Part shown: positions 10,801 through 18,974 of the stretch, one piece after another
Layout of the letters: the number at the start of each line of letters is the position of its first letter
How positions within the stretch are numbered: position 1 is the first letter of the stretch
DNA from: Nansenia antarctica
Lineage: Eukaryota; Chordata; Actinopteri; Argentiniformes; Microstomatidae
DNA: 64,000 nucleotides
Assembly (NCBI GenBank): GCA_963989245.1
Contig: OZ022341.1
Coordinates: 76,699,529 to 76,763,528, forward strand
Reading direction: 5' to 3'
Notes under the pieces: generated by a model
Databases searched by the model: none
Told to the model about the DNA's origin: nothing
What the model saw: the letters and a program-made list of their open reading frames with translations, nothing else
Made by a program: the position numbers and the translations under genes

Positions 10801-11800
10801 TCAATGGACGAGCTGATTTCACAAATCCAATGTCTGTACTGTTCTTTGCCCACAGGTCGGCTGGCACATTCTGCATCATTTCTTCTCTGAGGTCTCTGTC
10901 AGCTTGTACAGGAAGGATTAGCTGGTTCATTAGCTTCACAGTCTGCGGATGTCCTATTCCTTGAGCAGAGATCATCAGTTTGGTGAACTGTCCATCAATG
11001 CTCCTCCAGATAGCAGGGTTTTCTTTTGTCGTTACAAATCTGGCTTTTTCTGAGTCTGCCATCATTGCCCCTAAATGCTTCTGCTTATAGTGTTCAGATA
11101 TCATAAGTGTCACATGAGGGATGCTACCCTCAATCTTATGCTCCTGATCTAGATAAGTGTCACTGTTTATCTTCATAGCCACTCCCTGAGGGCCTAGGAT
11201 TATACAACTTGCACTAAGCTGTACCTGTTTTGGCTGATGCTTCAGCCACTCATCTGGGGTTGCATCTGCAACTTCTCTAAAATACTGGAGTGTACAATGC
11301 AATGGATCAGTAGGCCTTCTGGCCTCTGCCATGTGTGCCAGGATATAATTGTCCCACATCCTTGCTGGTTCCATTAGGTCTGGGCTAAGCCCTCCCACCC
11401 AATATACCATAGATGCGTTGTTGTCCATCATGACAGACAGTTGTCTGTTCTCTTGTGGCACTGTCACCTGACAGCCGTCCGGTGTGCATTTCACGGTACA
11501 ATTTAACTGGCATAGTGCATCTCTCCCTAGTAGCCCTATTGGCGTGTGTTCTGATACAAGTATTGACAGATTTGCTCTCTGTCCTTTGTACTCTAAGCTT
11601 ACAAGCTCAGTGGTAGGGATCAGCTGTTTAATTCCCTCGAATCCGATTGTCTTCACATATTTCCCAGACATAGGAAGGTGCGTGGCGTCTTCAGGCTTCA
11701 GACAGGTGTAGGCTGCTCCACTGTCCACCATCAATTCTAATGGACGTTGGTTGACCGACACCCATATTGTAGGTTCATCTTCAGGCCTGTTTGTCACCAC
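7316..11800 (-). CDS. pol: ERV Pol: protease, extra H-x-T region, RT, RNase H, integrase
   Basis: Pol lies in the gag frame and should be made as Gag-Pol by reading through the UAG at 11837-11839. The coordinates start at the first Met; translation really continues from gag. Domains: aspartic protease (DSG at 26-28, GLLGRDAL ~89-96); an unassigned segment ~150-260 with LHCT (167-170) and PHVT (228-231); reverse transcriptase (YMDD 500-503); RNase H (D810, E852, D873, late Asp ~943); integrase with an HHCC finger (H1026, H1030, C1062, C1065) and D1094, D1153, E1189 (D-58-D-35-E); a GPY module near 1325. The last ~150 residues form an acidic tail that ends in a basic patch and overlaps env. All catalytic residues are present. 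Confidence 0.93.
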   Translation of the reverse strand: MVTNRPEDEPTIWVSVNQRPLELMVDSGAAYTCLKPEDATHLPMSGKYVKTIGFEGIKQLIPTTELVSLEYKGQRANLSILVSEHTPIGLLGRDALCQLNCTVKCTPDGCQVTVPQENRQLSVMMDNNASMVYWVGGLSPDLMEPARMWDNYILAHMAEARRPTDPLHCTLQYFREVADATPDEWLKHQPKQVQLSASCIILGPQGVAMKINSDTYLDQEHKIEGSIPHVTLMISEHYKQKHLGAMMADSEKARFVTTKENPAIWRSIDGQFTKLMISAQGIGHPQTVKLMNQLILPVQADRDLREEMMQNVPADLWAKNSTDIGFVKSARPLRVELIPGAEPPWKNQYPLKQEAIDGIEPQIKGLLEAGVLKITQYPLSNTPLLPVTKPDGSYRLVHDLRAVNEVVVSYPAEVPDPHVLLTQIPSTAKVFTVIDLCGAFFSIPLSVESQGLFGFTYKGQHYQYTRMPQGYKHSPHVFNQVLREDLDGLEQMISSTAIQYMDDILLCAPDEETCHRDSVKLLKVLAEKGHKVSKKKLQYCQEKVTYLGQSITQGHRSVTNEHLEAIQKAPKPRTVREMMMFLGITGYSSAWVEDYSRLVAPLRGMIKETGSDNLQSCITWTREADLAFETIKHKLQEAPALALPDYSKEFGLYVSSSAEGKYACAVLTQPTGIGPSPQPIAYYSVAYSEVEMGFAPCYRAMAGAYLMYEKATALTMGYPITILCHHSLRNLLNQGKYTLTMPRIRDYYRMLEREDVTLLRCNTLNPAETLPTPEDGEPHDCVKEATRYSKLRADLLALPLKEADVEYWTDGSCYRVGEHLRAGYAIVRSQNSKFIVEQAEAVPQPCSAQLAELIALTEACNLGTGQRVTVYTDSAYAHNVCHLHGAVWKGRGFKKTDGSPIQHHAQIMKLLQAMMKPRELAIVKCAAHRSDSSHVTQGNRAADDAAKAITGADKAGKVLLVTHEVQLQGMVTLEDLLMLQSEANALDKNLWLTRGASQDDTGLWRNHEGLVVAPPDLLGVLIQEAHGLAHVSRGEVRRKITKEYGFWAPYLLEQIDHVLGQCVVCLKNNIRPGIPVGTGHIPTPNGPMKHLVIDYVDMIQPIAGYRYMLVVVDRFSRWVEACPTRRKDAQSVAKFLCREVMPRFGIPDRISSDNGKEFVDKTVKLILQKLGIKQRLGCIYSPQSQGIVERMNGVLKNRLSKVCKHTGLNWLEGLPLALMACRSSEIRGLHLTPHELVMGRIMTAPCVRTSGKGPSLALLESDMKAYVQYMTNRQKSISSYVLHKQEREEEVNAQERKDALQPGDKVYVKVYRRKWHEARREGPYEVVRCTGTALQIKGSPTWYHVHHCIKAPNEDDEGEPQQDGEEIPGDEEVHSLDIQADEDVGEYLRHDADDAGGLVPDPVQPTDEWVNGDREGSSDCDTPLGGSTEPGVAPVVTPSDPDNAPDGDVSNPGGCPDRGTIERHRPVSDTPQPDRPRKTPRPIRRKLKPCRFRD

Positions 11801-11836
11801 CAGCTGGCACCCCCCTTTCGGATCTTCTGGGCACCC

Positions 11837-11839
11837 CTA
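11837..11839 (-). promoter_or_regulatory. gag UAG stop with in-frame pol: readthrough site
   Basis: The gag stop is UAG followed by GGG. Pol continues in exactly the same frame, 12 codons before the first Pol Met. This is the arrangement of gammaretroviruses, where part of the ribosomes decode UAG as an amino acid with help from a downstream RNA structure. The following ~40 bases are G-rich and could fold, but no specific pseudoknot was demonstrated. Confidence 0.75.
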
Positions 11840-14098
11840 TAGCGCAGCTGCTGGGCCTCCATAGGGGTTCACCACTCCTGGAGCCGGTGCAGCAGGGGGC
11901 TTATCCCCTCCTTTCTGTTTCCCCCCTGCGCCCCCCTGGTTCTTCTTAAAGCAGGTACGTTTTAAGTGTCCATACTGGCCGCATACGAAACATGGTCCTA
12001 GTACCCTCCTCGGTGCTGTGGTCCATCCCTCTTGTGGTGGTCCTTGGCCAGGCTGGTTGTATGGAACCACTTGCACCCCTGGTGGCCCCTGTGGGTATGG
12101 ATTCCCCCCTTGTGGCCCCTGTGGGTATGACTGGGGAGGGACAATTTGCAGTTGCTGTGGCTGAGATGGGACCTGTAGGGCTATAGTCTGCTCTCTCTCT
12201 TTGGTTTTCTTGCCTTCTGTCAATTGCACTTGAGTTAGTTTTCTGAGTGAGTCCTCGTCTTGTGCCTTCTGTGCCTGAATCTTCTTTCTAAATAATTCTA
12301 CTTGGTGTGCTATGTTGTCTATATAAACAGCCTTGCTCATGTGTCGTAGGCCCACCACTTCTGCTAACTTGTTCTTAACTGGGGTAGGGAGACCTTGTTG
12401 AATCTTTTCCCTGATTATGGCTTTTTCTAACGGGTTATCTTCGGCATCCTTCCCTGTCACACTTCTCCATTGAGAGTGCACACGGGCAACGTACCCCCGG
12501 GGATTTTCATCTCCCCCCAGTGGCTTCACAATGACATTGTCTGGATGAATGTGAGTAGGGTATGTTTCTCTGATTGCCTTCCACAGCTTGCCTCTGTTTG
12601 CTGCAAAGAGTTCTGGATCATAAACGGATGTATCGATATATCTATGAAGTCCCGCCTTCATCAATATTTCCTGCATGGTGTCCAATCCTGTAATGGTAGC
12701 TAAGAGTCTTTTCAAATCCCCCATAGCAGCGTGCGTCCCTGTCAATCTCACGTCGACTTGCGCCGTCCAAGGGTGACCTCCATCTTCCAGGACTGGGAGT
12801 TTTTCGATCACTTCTGACAGATCCGTATGATTCCAAGGACGATATTCCATCTGGTTACCTCGAATCAGCACTGGGAAGTTCCCCTGAGTTTCCTCTTCTT
12901 CCGATGCTGTTTCATAATCGCTTACTTGTGGCTCTTGTGGCTCCGTTTTTACTTCCCGCCTTGGTGTCGCTTCCCGCCTTGGTGTCGCTTCCCGCCTTGG
13001 TGTCGCTTCCCGCCTTGGTGTCGCTCCGGACCTTGGGGAGTTCAACCGGGATGCAGGTGATGCTGCCGCTTGAGATTGACGACACGTTTCTCTCTCTACG
13101 TCTAGGTCCTGCAGCTGTTGTCTGTAGTCCTCTTCGTTTCTTAGGATTTTCGCACGGAGTTTTCTTGCCCTCCTTTCTCCCTCCTCTTCATCCCTGTCTT
13201 CCTGCAGCTTCATCTTCTTTTGCTTTAAGCTCTCTCTTCTCTTCCCTGCCTTCAGAGACTTCTGCTCATCTTCAGAACTATTTTCTTCTTTTCCCTTCTT
13301 ATAGCGTATTTTCCCTCCCTGCTTTTCGGCCCTGGCTAGTAGTTTTCTTATCGGAGAACTGTAGCCTCCTTGTGCATTGCTGTCATCACTGGAATCTTTG
13401 CCATCTCCTCCACTGCCATCTTCACCGTCATCCGTCTTGTCCCTCCTGTCGTCCCCTTTTCCCCTCGGCTCCTCCTTCTTTTTCGGTTTGGCACCTGACC
13501 TGTTCTCTGGTTCGAAGTCCACGGTCACTTTCGCTCTTCCCCTCTCCAGTACATTGTCATCCTTATCTTTGATAGTGAAGGTTCCACTCGTACTTAGGAC
13601 AGGGACCTGAGGGTAGATCCGCTGAGAATTGTCCTCCAGTCTCTTGGCATAGGGAGGAGGACTGGAGATTGGAGCTGTGTGTGAGAATGGAATGTTCACT
13701 TTCTCTTCCATTGCTTTGGCCAATTCATCTCTTTTTTCTGGATCCATGTGAGCTGTTTTCTCTTTCCAAGCTAATGCTACTTTCTGCCCCTCTACCTTGA
13801 AGAGGTCTAAAATAGCTAACTCTAACCTGCGTTTCTCTGATCTAATCTTTCCTTTTTGATGCGCCTTATGTACATTGATAAGTATCTCCAATGTTGCAAT
13901 TAATTGTAAATCAAAGGTGCCCTCTGCTGGCCATGGTTGTTCAATGTCTGCCCAACGAATATTCCATTTCGTTGATATCTCGCTAATCTCCTTAACAAGA
14001 GGATTCATTTTTTCCACTATAGCCACAGGAGATGAATTTGCTAATATTCCCTTGTCTGTATTAACAGCCCTCACAATGTTACTGGGTTTGGCTCCCAT
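11837..14098 (-). CDS. gag: ERV Gag polyprotein, 753 aa
   Basis: Structural polyprotein that assembles the particle. The N-terminus MGAKPS fits a myristoylation signal, so matrix should bind membrane. A PPPY late-domain motif (147-150) would recruit NEDD4-type ligases. Residues ~200-350 are highly charged (K/E/R/D) with a predicted coiled coil. Four exact copies of ATPRRE occupy 359-382, from an 18-bp tandem repeat. The capsid-like domain is ~405-610, with a major-homology-like stretch at ~542-583. The nucleocapsid has a single CCHC box (C703, C706, H711, C716) and a P/G/Q-rich surround. At 753 aa it is longer than typical gammaretroviral Gag (~500-550), mainly because of the charged insert. 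The frame is intact to the UAG. Confidence 0.92.
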   Translation of the reverse strand: MGAKPSNIVRAVNTDKGILANSSPVAIVEKMNPLVKEISEISTKWNIRWADIEQPWPAEGTFDLQLIATLEILINVHKAHQKGKIRSEKRRLELAILDLFKVEGQKVALAWKEKTAHMDPEKRDELAKAMEEKVNIPFSHTAPISSPPPYAKRLEDNSQRIYPQVPVLSTSGTFTIKDKDDNVLERGRAKVTVDFEPENRSGAKPKKKEEPRGKGDDRRDKTDDGEDGSGGDGKDSSDDSNAQGGYSSPIRKLLARAEKQGGKIRYKKGKEENSSEDEQKSLKAGKRRESLKQKKMKLQEDRDEEEGERRARKLRAKILRNEEDYRQQLQDLDVERETCRQSQAAASPASRLNSPRSGATPRREATPRREATPRREATPRREVKTEPQEPQVSDYETASEEEETQGNFPVLIRGNQMEYRPWNHTDLSEVIEKLPVLEDGGHPWTAQVDVRLTGTHAAMGDLKRLLATITGLDTMQEILMKAGLHRYIDTSVYDPELFAANRGKLWKAIRETYPTHIHPDNVIVKPLGGDENPRGYVARVHSQWRSVTGKDAEDNPLEKAIIREKIQQGLPTPVKNKLAEVVGLRHMSKAVYIDNIAHQVELFRKKIQAQKAQDEDSLRKLTQVQLTEGKKTKEREQTIALQVPSQPQQLQIVPPQSYPQGPQGGNPYPQGPPGVQVVPYNQPGQGPPQEGWTTAPRRVLGPCFVCGQYGHLKRTCFKKNQGGAGGKQKGGDKPPAAPAPGVVNPYGGPAAAL
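12958..13029 (-). repeat. 18-bp tandem repeat inside gag (ATPRRE x4)
   Basis: Four consecutive 18-bp units encode four identical hexapeptides in the linker before capsid. The multiple of three keeps the frame. Such short exact arrays vary quickly in copy number. Confidence 0.8.
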
Positions 14099-16406
14099 GT
14101 TTGAAGTATTTATACTGCTTAATATGCTGAAAATATGCTATAAGGTGTACTTTCCTTACAACCCACCTTCTGTTGCTGTATCTGCTAAACAGATGCTAGT
14201 CCAACTCTTAACTGTGTCAACTGTCCACACAGAACACTACAACTCCGGAACAACGGATTGTTTCAGTGGTATTGTGTATTATTGACTTAAATGTAATCTA
14301 TGTGTATGCGTTTTAATCTAAATGGTTTTTTCCCTTATTATGTATGAATGTGTCACTTAATTGCTCAATCAATACTAATTATAGTTCAGGTCAACTTAAT
14401 TATTAAACTACAAAGGCTGTTCAACACAATTATCAAATTACAAAAAGCAGGTCACGCTTTAAGTCTTTCTGATCCACAACCCCTTGCTTGATCAATCCTT
14501 AGATAGAAACTGTTCTGCTATTCTTTAATCAAGAACTGTGAAAAAAGAACTTAACTTCAAATAAAAAGATGTAAAACACGAATATTAATCACAACCTGTA
14601 AAGAAATCGACTTGTCATTGGGAAGGAATAAAATGATTAATTATTCATTACAATCTGTAAGGAAATCGACCTGCTACTTGGAAGGAATGCACAATCAACT
14701 AGACTTAGTCATTTACACTTCATTGATGAAATCCTGTGGAAGAAAACGTCATCCCTAGACCACTATAAACCAATTGATCAAAGTTTTGTGAAAACTGAAA
14801 ATGAAATAATCTGAATAATTAATTAAATCAATTTGTAATTACTTAAATTAATTGAAGTAACCCTCCATTTATCATTGTAAAAGACTATATCGTCGACCTC
14901 AGGCGGATGCACTGATGGACCCGGTGTTCCAGTGTGATTCGTATTCCGTCCACTGGAGAGCAGCAAACAATTAAAAATGTCTTATATTGTTCCAACCACT
15001 AGAGGGCAGTAAATAATTAAAAACGTCTTATCTTGTTTCAACCACCAGAGGGCAGTAAATAATTAAAAACGTCTTATCTTATTTCAACCACCAGAGGGCA
15101 GTACACAATTAAAAACGTCCTATCGTGTCTCGACCAGTAGAGGCCGCCACACCGAAGATGTTTTACAGAATGACTACCTTACCTAAAACTCTCAATCTAT
15201 CTTTTTTATTTTTACAATCTAACCCTAAATCAATTGTTAAGTGAAATGAATGAATGATTCGTTAGACTTATTCACTATATCATCATATACATTGATTTAA
15301 AACTTATGGAATCAATCAATTGTTCTGGGAAACAGAAAATGAATGCTCTGAATAATTAATTCAACTGATAAGTTAATTCAACTACGTTAAATCTATGTAA
15401 TGCAACAATCACATGCAACGTGTCTGTATGTTTGAACAACAGAAGAAGAAGGAAGAGAGGGAGGGCCTTTGTCCTTCTCTGTGGGGAAACCCCCGCGTGT
15501 TTGTAGCCTGCTTTAAAACAATCTCTTTAAACTTATTTGAAATATCCCGAGATCAATTCACTCTATCTCTATTTTTATCAATCCCAGTCTATTTGTATGG
15601 TTTTATCGTTATCTTTTAAGAGATGAGTACTGACATTTATCAAAACCCGCGCGTGTGTATTTGAAAAAAAATGAATGTCAGGGGGAAAAACCAAGACTGT
15701 AAGATTAATCTTCACAACACTGCTTTTCCACAATAATTATTATTCTCCACGACACAGCAATTCTCAAGATAATCTTATTCAAATACTTCTAAAATGGCAC
15801 ATGCTTTTTACTAGGCCCTGTGTGTCCACTAATCCTGCCTCTGTCCACACAAAGGAAGAAATTGGCGCCAACTCAGACATGCATTCACCCAAAGAAAAAA
15901 TAGCGCCCTTTCCAACTAGCGGCCTTGTTCACAGGTCTGACATGCGTTTCAGACAAAGGAATAATATGGCGCCCTTTTCAACTAGCCACGTTTCTCCTCC
16001 GTGCTCCCAAGTAATTTAACAATGCATATCTCTAAAATAGCACGGACTCTGCTCTTTCAAACTAGGAATTCCAATTCCATACCATTTGAATAAAGCTATT
16101 TTACACTCCACCAGACTATTGCCTGACACAAATCACATTTATTAGCCTGCTAGAAAAACGTCTTCCCCTAGCTTGTGCTAATACCTTGTTCTTACAACAA
16201 GACTACAGCAGCTGTTCTCTGCTATACCACAATAATAACCACATACACGATAAAAATCGTACAATTAAAACACTTTTCTCAATACAGGCTTTATAACCCG
16301 GCTCTCTCTGACTAATCTCGACCCAGTTATATATTAAAGAGGATCCGTTTAAAATATAGCCCATTCGATTTACACAGTCTAATTTGCACAACTTCGCCTT
16401 GTACTT
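14099..16406 (-). other. Long ERV leader between the splice donor and gag
   Basis: About 2.3 kb, far longer than the few hundred bases usual in gammaretroviruses. No minus-strand ORF above ~60 codons is present, so an accessory protein is unlikely. It is AT-rich and contains the CTCF-like array at 14948-15150. Packaging signals or an IRES could lie here but cannot be recognised by eye. Confidence 0.6.
14948..15150 (+). repeat. 46-bp tandem array with CTCF-like cores
   Basis: Five units with a strict ~46-bp step. The cores at 14995, 15041 and 15087 read ccactagagggcagt or ccaccagagggcagt from the following base, and fit the vertebrate CTCF consensus CCASYAGRKGGCRSY at every position. The first (14950) and last (15134) units are degenerate, with two and one mismatches. 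The units are joined by 'aattaaaaacgtcttatc'. The motif lies on the plus strand, antisense to the virus. Binding is inferred. Confidence 0.6.
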
Positions 16407-16410
16407 ACCG
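16407..16410 (-). promoter_or_regulatory. ERV major splice donor
   Basis: Read on the minus strand the sequence is AACG|GTAAGTA, a near-consensus donor about 48 bases downstream of the primer-binding site. This is the expected position of the donor that generates the env mRNA. Confidence 0.7.
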
Positions 16411-16455
16411 TTCCCCTGAAGAGATGCAAAACGACCGATCCAGAGCTATTAAAAA

Positions 16456-16475
16456 GAGTCCCACCTGGGGTGCCA
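16456..16475 (-). promoter_or_regulatory. Primer-binding site for tRNA-Arg(CCU)
   Basis: The plus strand here (gagtcccacc...ggtgcca) equals the last 17 bases plus CCA of vertebrate tRNA-Arg-CCT as I know it, so the viral strand is a 20-base complement (TGGCACCCC...). Four bases (16476-16479) separate it from the 5' LTR. Start and end follow the CCA and the T-arm. Confidence 0.85.
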
Positions 16476-16479
16476 CTTA

Positions 16480-16949
16480 TGTAGAATATTTTCTCTGTTT
16501 CAGTGATACAAGAAGAGGTGAAAACTTCTGGCCCAGGTTAAAAGTATTTATTCAAAAAAGGTCGGGTCTTCAGATTACAGGCACACTAAACAGTCACAGT
16601 CGAGATAATCAGCAGAGCAGGGCGCTCGCGCCTCTGCACAGAAGTCTTATAGCCCTCCTCCTAGGCCTCTGATTGGCCCAGACCCTCGGGGGCGTGCATA
16701 TGCGTGTGTGTGTGACTGCGCATGCGCAACAATTCGTGTGTGTGTGTCAGCACATGTGCGACAACTCGTGTGTGTGTGTCAGCACATGTGCGACAATTGA
16801 GATCGTTCGTAAATGAAATAATAAAGTATTCAATAAAGTGTATTTGAGGTAATAAAAATATACGTGTAATATGTGTAAAATATACGTGAATATATGTGTA
16901 AAATATACGTGAATATAAGAAGGCCATTAATGTGTAAAAATATACTACA
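16480..16949 (-). repeat. ERV 5' LTR with promoter
   Basis: 470 bp, matching the 3' LTR throughout. On the minus strand a TATAAG box at 16646-16651 should set transcription start ~25-30 bases downstream, in a GC-rich initiator region. AATAAA is at 16547-16552. U3 carries the 32-bp direct repeats. The adjacent AGAG (16950-16953) is the target duplication. Confidence 0.95.
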
Positions 16950-16953
16950 AGAG

Positions 16954-18060
16954 CAAGAAGGAAGGAGACAAAGTGTAATTTAATCTAAATTCTAAATCTA
17001 TTCATTAGTGATTTAAAAAATTATCAAAGGTTTCCTCATACTCTTCCTCACATGCTCAGCAAACACATGCGCGCACATGTGCGAACGTGAACTTAACACA
17101 CGTGAATAACCTGTATGTATGTGCAGTTATGGGAGGGGGGGGGGGGGGTTGGGGGGGGATCCCCATGATGACCAGCTACCATTCTCTTGAACTTTAAGCA
17201 CCGAGGAGTCGGAAATAAATAATGAATTGTTGTGTTTACATCTGGTGGAACTGGGGGACTTCCTTTGTTAAAGGGGCACAATTATGTACGTGGGTGTCTG
17301 TCACCTCCTAGTAAATTAACCCACGACCACCTGCACAAGCAACATGTTTGAGTAACTTTGAAGCACTTTGTGACAGTTTTTATTAGTAAAAAGCACTACA
17401 CACATACTCATTTGATAGTTTAGCCCGGGCAGTGACTATGGAAAAGCACTTAGCTTTGAAAAGCGCTTGGTCACCGCTGTGGGAAACAGGGCTGCTGATG
17501 TCCATGTAGCACTGCATTACTGTACGGAAACACATTTGTTGGATGATATCATGGTCTCAAAAATATTACTTGTCTATAATAATAATAATAATAATAGCTT
17601 TATTTGAAGAGCACTTTTCTAAACAAGGTTACAAAGTGCTACTAAACAATAAACACTAAATAAACAATTGAGCACTTTGAGCTGCAACGTTTGCAGGAAA
17701 AGTGCTATACGAATAAAGTTCTTCTTCTTCTTCTTCTTCTCCTCCTTCTTCTTCTTCTTCTTCTTATTATTATTATTAATAGATCATAGAAATACATCAG
17801 CACGTACAATTCCAAACAGAAAGAAAAGTAATTGAAAAGTAATTAAAACTGACTAATACATGAATATTTCTAAGGATAGACAATGTTACACTATAACACT
17901 TACACATGTAGATAAAAGAACAACAATATATAAAATAAATGCACGTTTAAAGCGAGGTAGCTCTTAAAAAGAAGACACACCGTTTGGTATATGACTCCTA
18001 CATGTTACTCTTACTTTACGTGTTGTTTCTGAGGAGAGTGTGTTGACATGTTGTGTGTCT
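16954..18060. other. ERV right flank: microsatellites and repeat pieces
   Basis: No exon is recognised before 18076. There is a G-run at 17138-17158, (taa)n at 17578-17596, and (ctt)n/(tta)n at 17720-17780. 'agctttatttgaagagcac' with its companion sequence looks like an old interspersed repeat. If the 18076 exon's gene extends leftwards, this and possibly the ERV lie in its intron. Confidence 0.4.
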
Positions 18061-18075
18061 TGTGTGTGTCTGCAG

Positions 18076-18196
18076 ACTGAAACAGATGGAGGTTCGTAAA
18101 CACATGAGGGAGAAGGGAGACGGGCCGTGGTTCCATCATGAGACCATGGACAAGAACCTGATCGACTACAGCATCAAGTCAACACCCGACAACTAA
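18076..18196 (+). CDS. Last coding exon of an unidentified host gene
   Basis: A (tg)n/ct-rich tract ends in tctgcag|A, followed by one frame open for 39 codons (LKQMEVRKHMREKGDGPWFH... to ...STPDN) and a TAA. The other two frames stop early. The composition (charged helix, then GPWFHH) looks like a real conserved C-terminus, not repeat. A poly(A) signal aataaa follows at 18287-18292, ~90 bases after the stop. I cannot name the protein. Upstream exons were not found in the window, and may lie left of the ERV or outside. Confidence 0.55.
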
Positions 18197-18535
18197 CCAG
18201 TCTGACACCTACGGTCTCCAGTCCAAACTGTCAACATCATATGTTGATGAATTGTTTGTCTTTTTTTTTTCTTCTCTTCATGGATAAATAAAGTATATAT
18301 CCTGTATCTATAAAGCTGTGTCTGTCTCTTAGTGTTTAATATTTGTAATAAATGTTATTTTGAGGTCCACAATGAACCCACATAACAGTGTGAGATGCCA
18401 GGTTAGTTGCGAAGAGGTTGTCATGTCCACTAGATGGCGCTACTGAGGAGAGAGAAAATTACTTTAGTGGAGTATGGGTTGAACATTTGACAGGATACAC
18501 AACTACAACTGTGGGGATGCAGGGCTACAGTAGTG
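18197..18535 (+). other. 3' UTR and downstream of the 18076 exon
   Basis: 3' UTR to ~18310, with a T-run and the aataaa signal. Then single-copy-like sequence with one strong CTCF-type core (ccactagatggcgct) at 18427-18441. No gene. Confidence 0.45.
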
Positions 18536-18965
18536 TACACATGTTGAACACACACCTCTCAGACCTTACTCCTTACTCTAACCCCAGCAAGACGTAATCA
18601 TGAGAACACGAGAATCCTGAGTCACTGTCGACAAATAAACTCATATTGGTCATTTGAACTATTTGTCATCATAAAAACAATGTAGGGGTGGAATTCCACG
18701 GCTGCACTAATATTGCCAGTATATATATATATTTTGTTGTTGTTGTTTGTCTATTTTTTAGACAGATTACATTTATCATACGGCCCAGTACATCCTCTGC
18801 CACAGATCTCAGTGTTTAATGAGGCTTAACTTAACAACTGACAGAATTCTGGAACTCTCACCACCTAGAGTGCCAAGTGTTTTATGTGGTTTCTGCCTAG
18901 CAACACCACTTTGATTGGCTACACAATGAAGCATCATAATTGATGCATTCCTGGTGAATAAAGTC
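18536..18965 (+). repeat. Repeat copy flanking TRIM, left (order B-A)
   Basis: Block B (about 18540-18780) and block A (about 18797-18962) recur at 22618-22855 and 22453-22612, but in the opposite order (A-B). Both keep the same orientation. The match is nearly base for base, including the run around 'gacgtaatcatgagaacacg'. The permutation around the TRIM gene points to a past tandem duplication or an ectopic exchange. Confidence 0.65.
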
Positions 18966-18974
18966 TCCCTTGAT

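Larger units (their letters stand above)
4318..16949 (-). mobile_element. Complete, young gammaretrovirus-like endogenous retrovirus
   Basis: A 12.6-kb provirus lies on the minus strand between two 470-bp LTRs that appear identical base for base, with AGAG target duplications at 4314-4317 and 16950-16953. In viral order it has a 5' LTR (16480-16949), a primer-binding site for tRNA-Arg, a splice donor, an unusually long ~2.4-kb leader, gag (14098-11837), pol in the same frame after a UAG, env in another frame, a polypurine tract and a 3' LTR (4318-4787). All three genes are open along their full length. One CCHC box in Gag, UAG between gag and pol, a GPY-type integrase tail, and CxxC plus CX6CC in Env all indicate a gamma-type virus. 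Identical LTRs imply a very recent insertion. Confidence 0.95.

Noticed and set aside
16456..16475. tRNA-Arg sequence as part of a tRNA gene
   Set aside because: Only the 3' 17 bases plus CCA are present, exactly beside the LTR. It is a primer-binding site.
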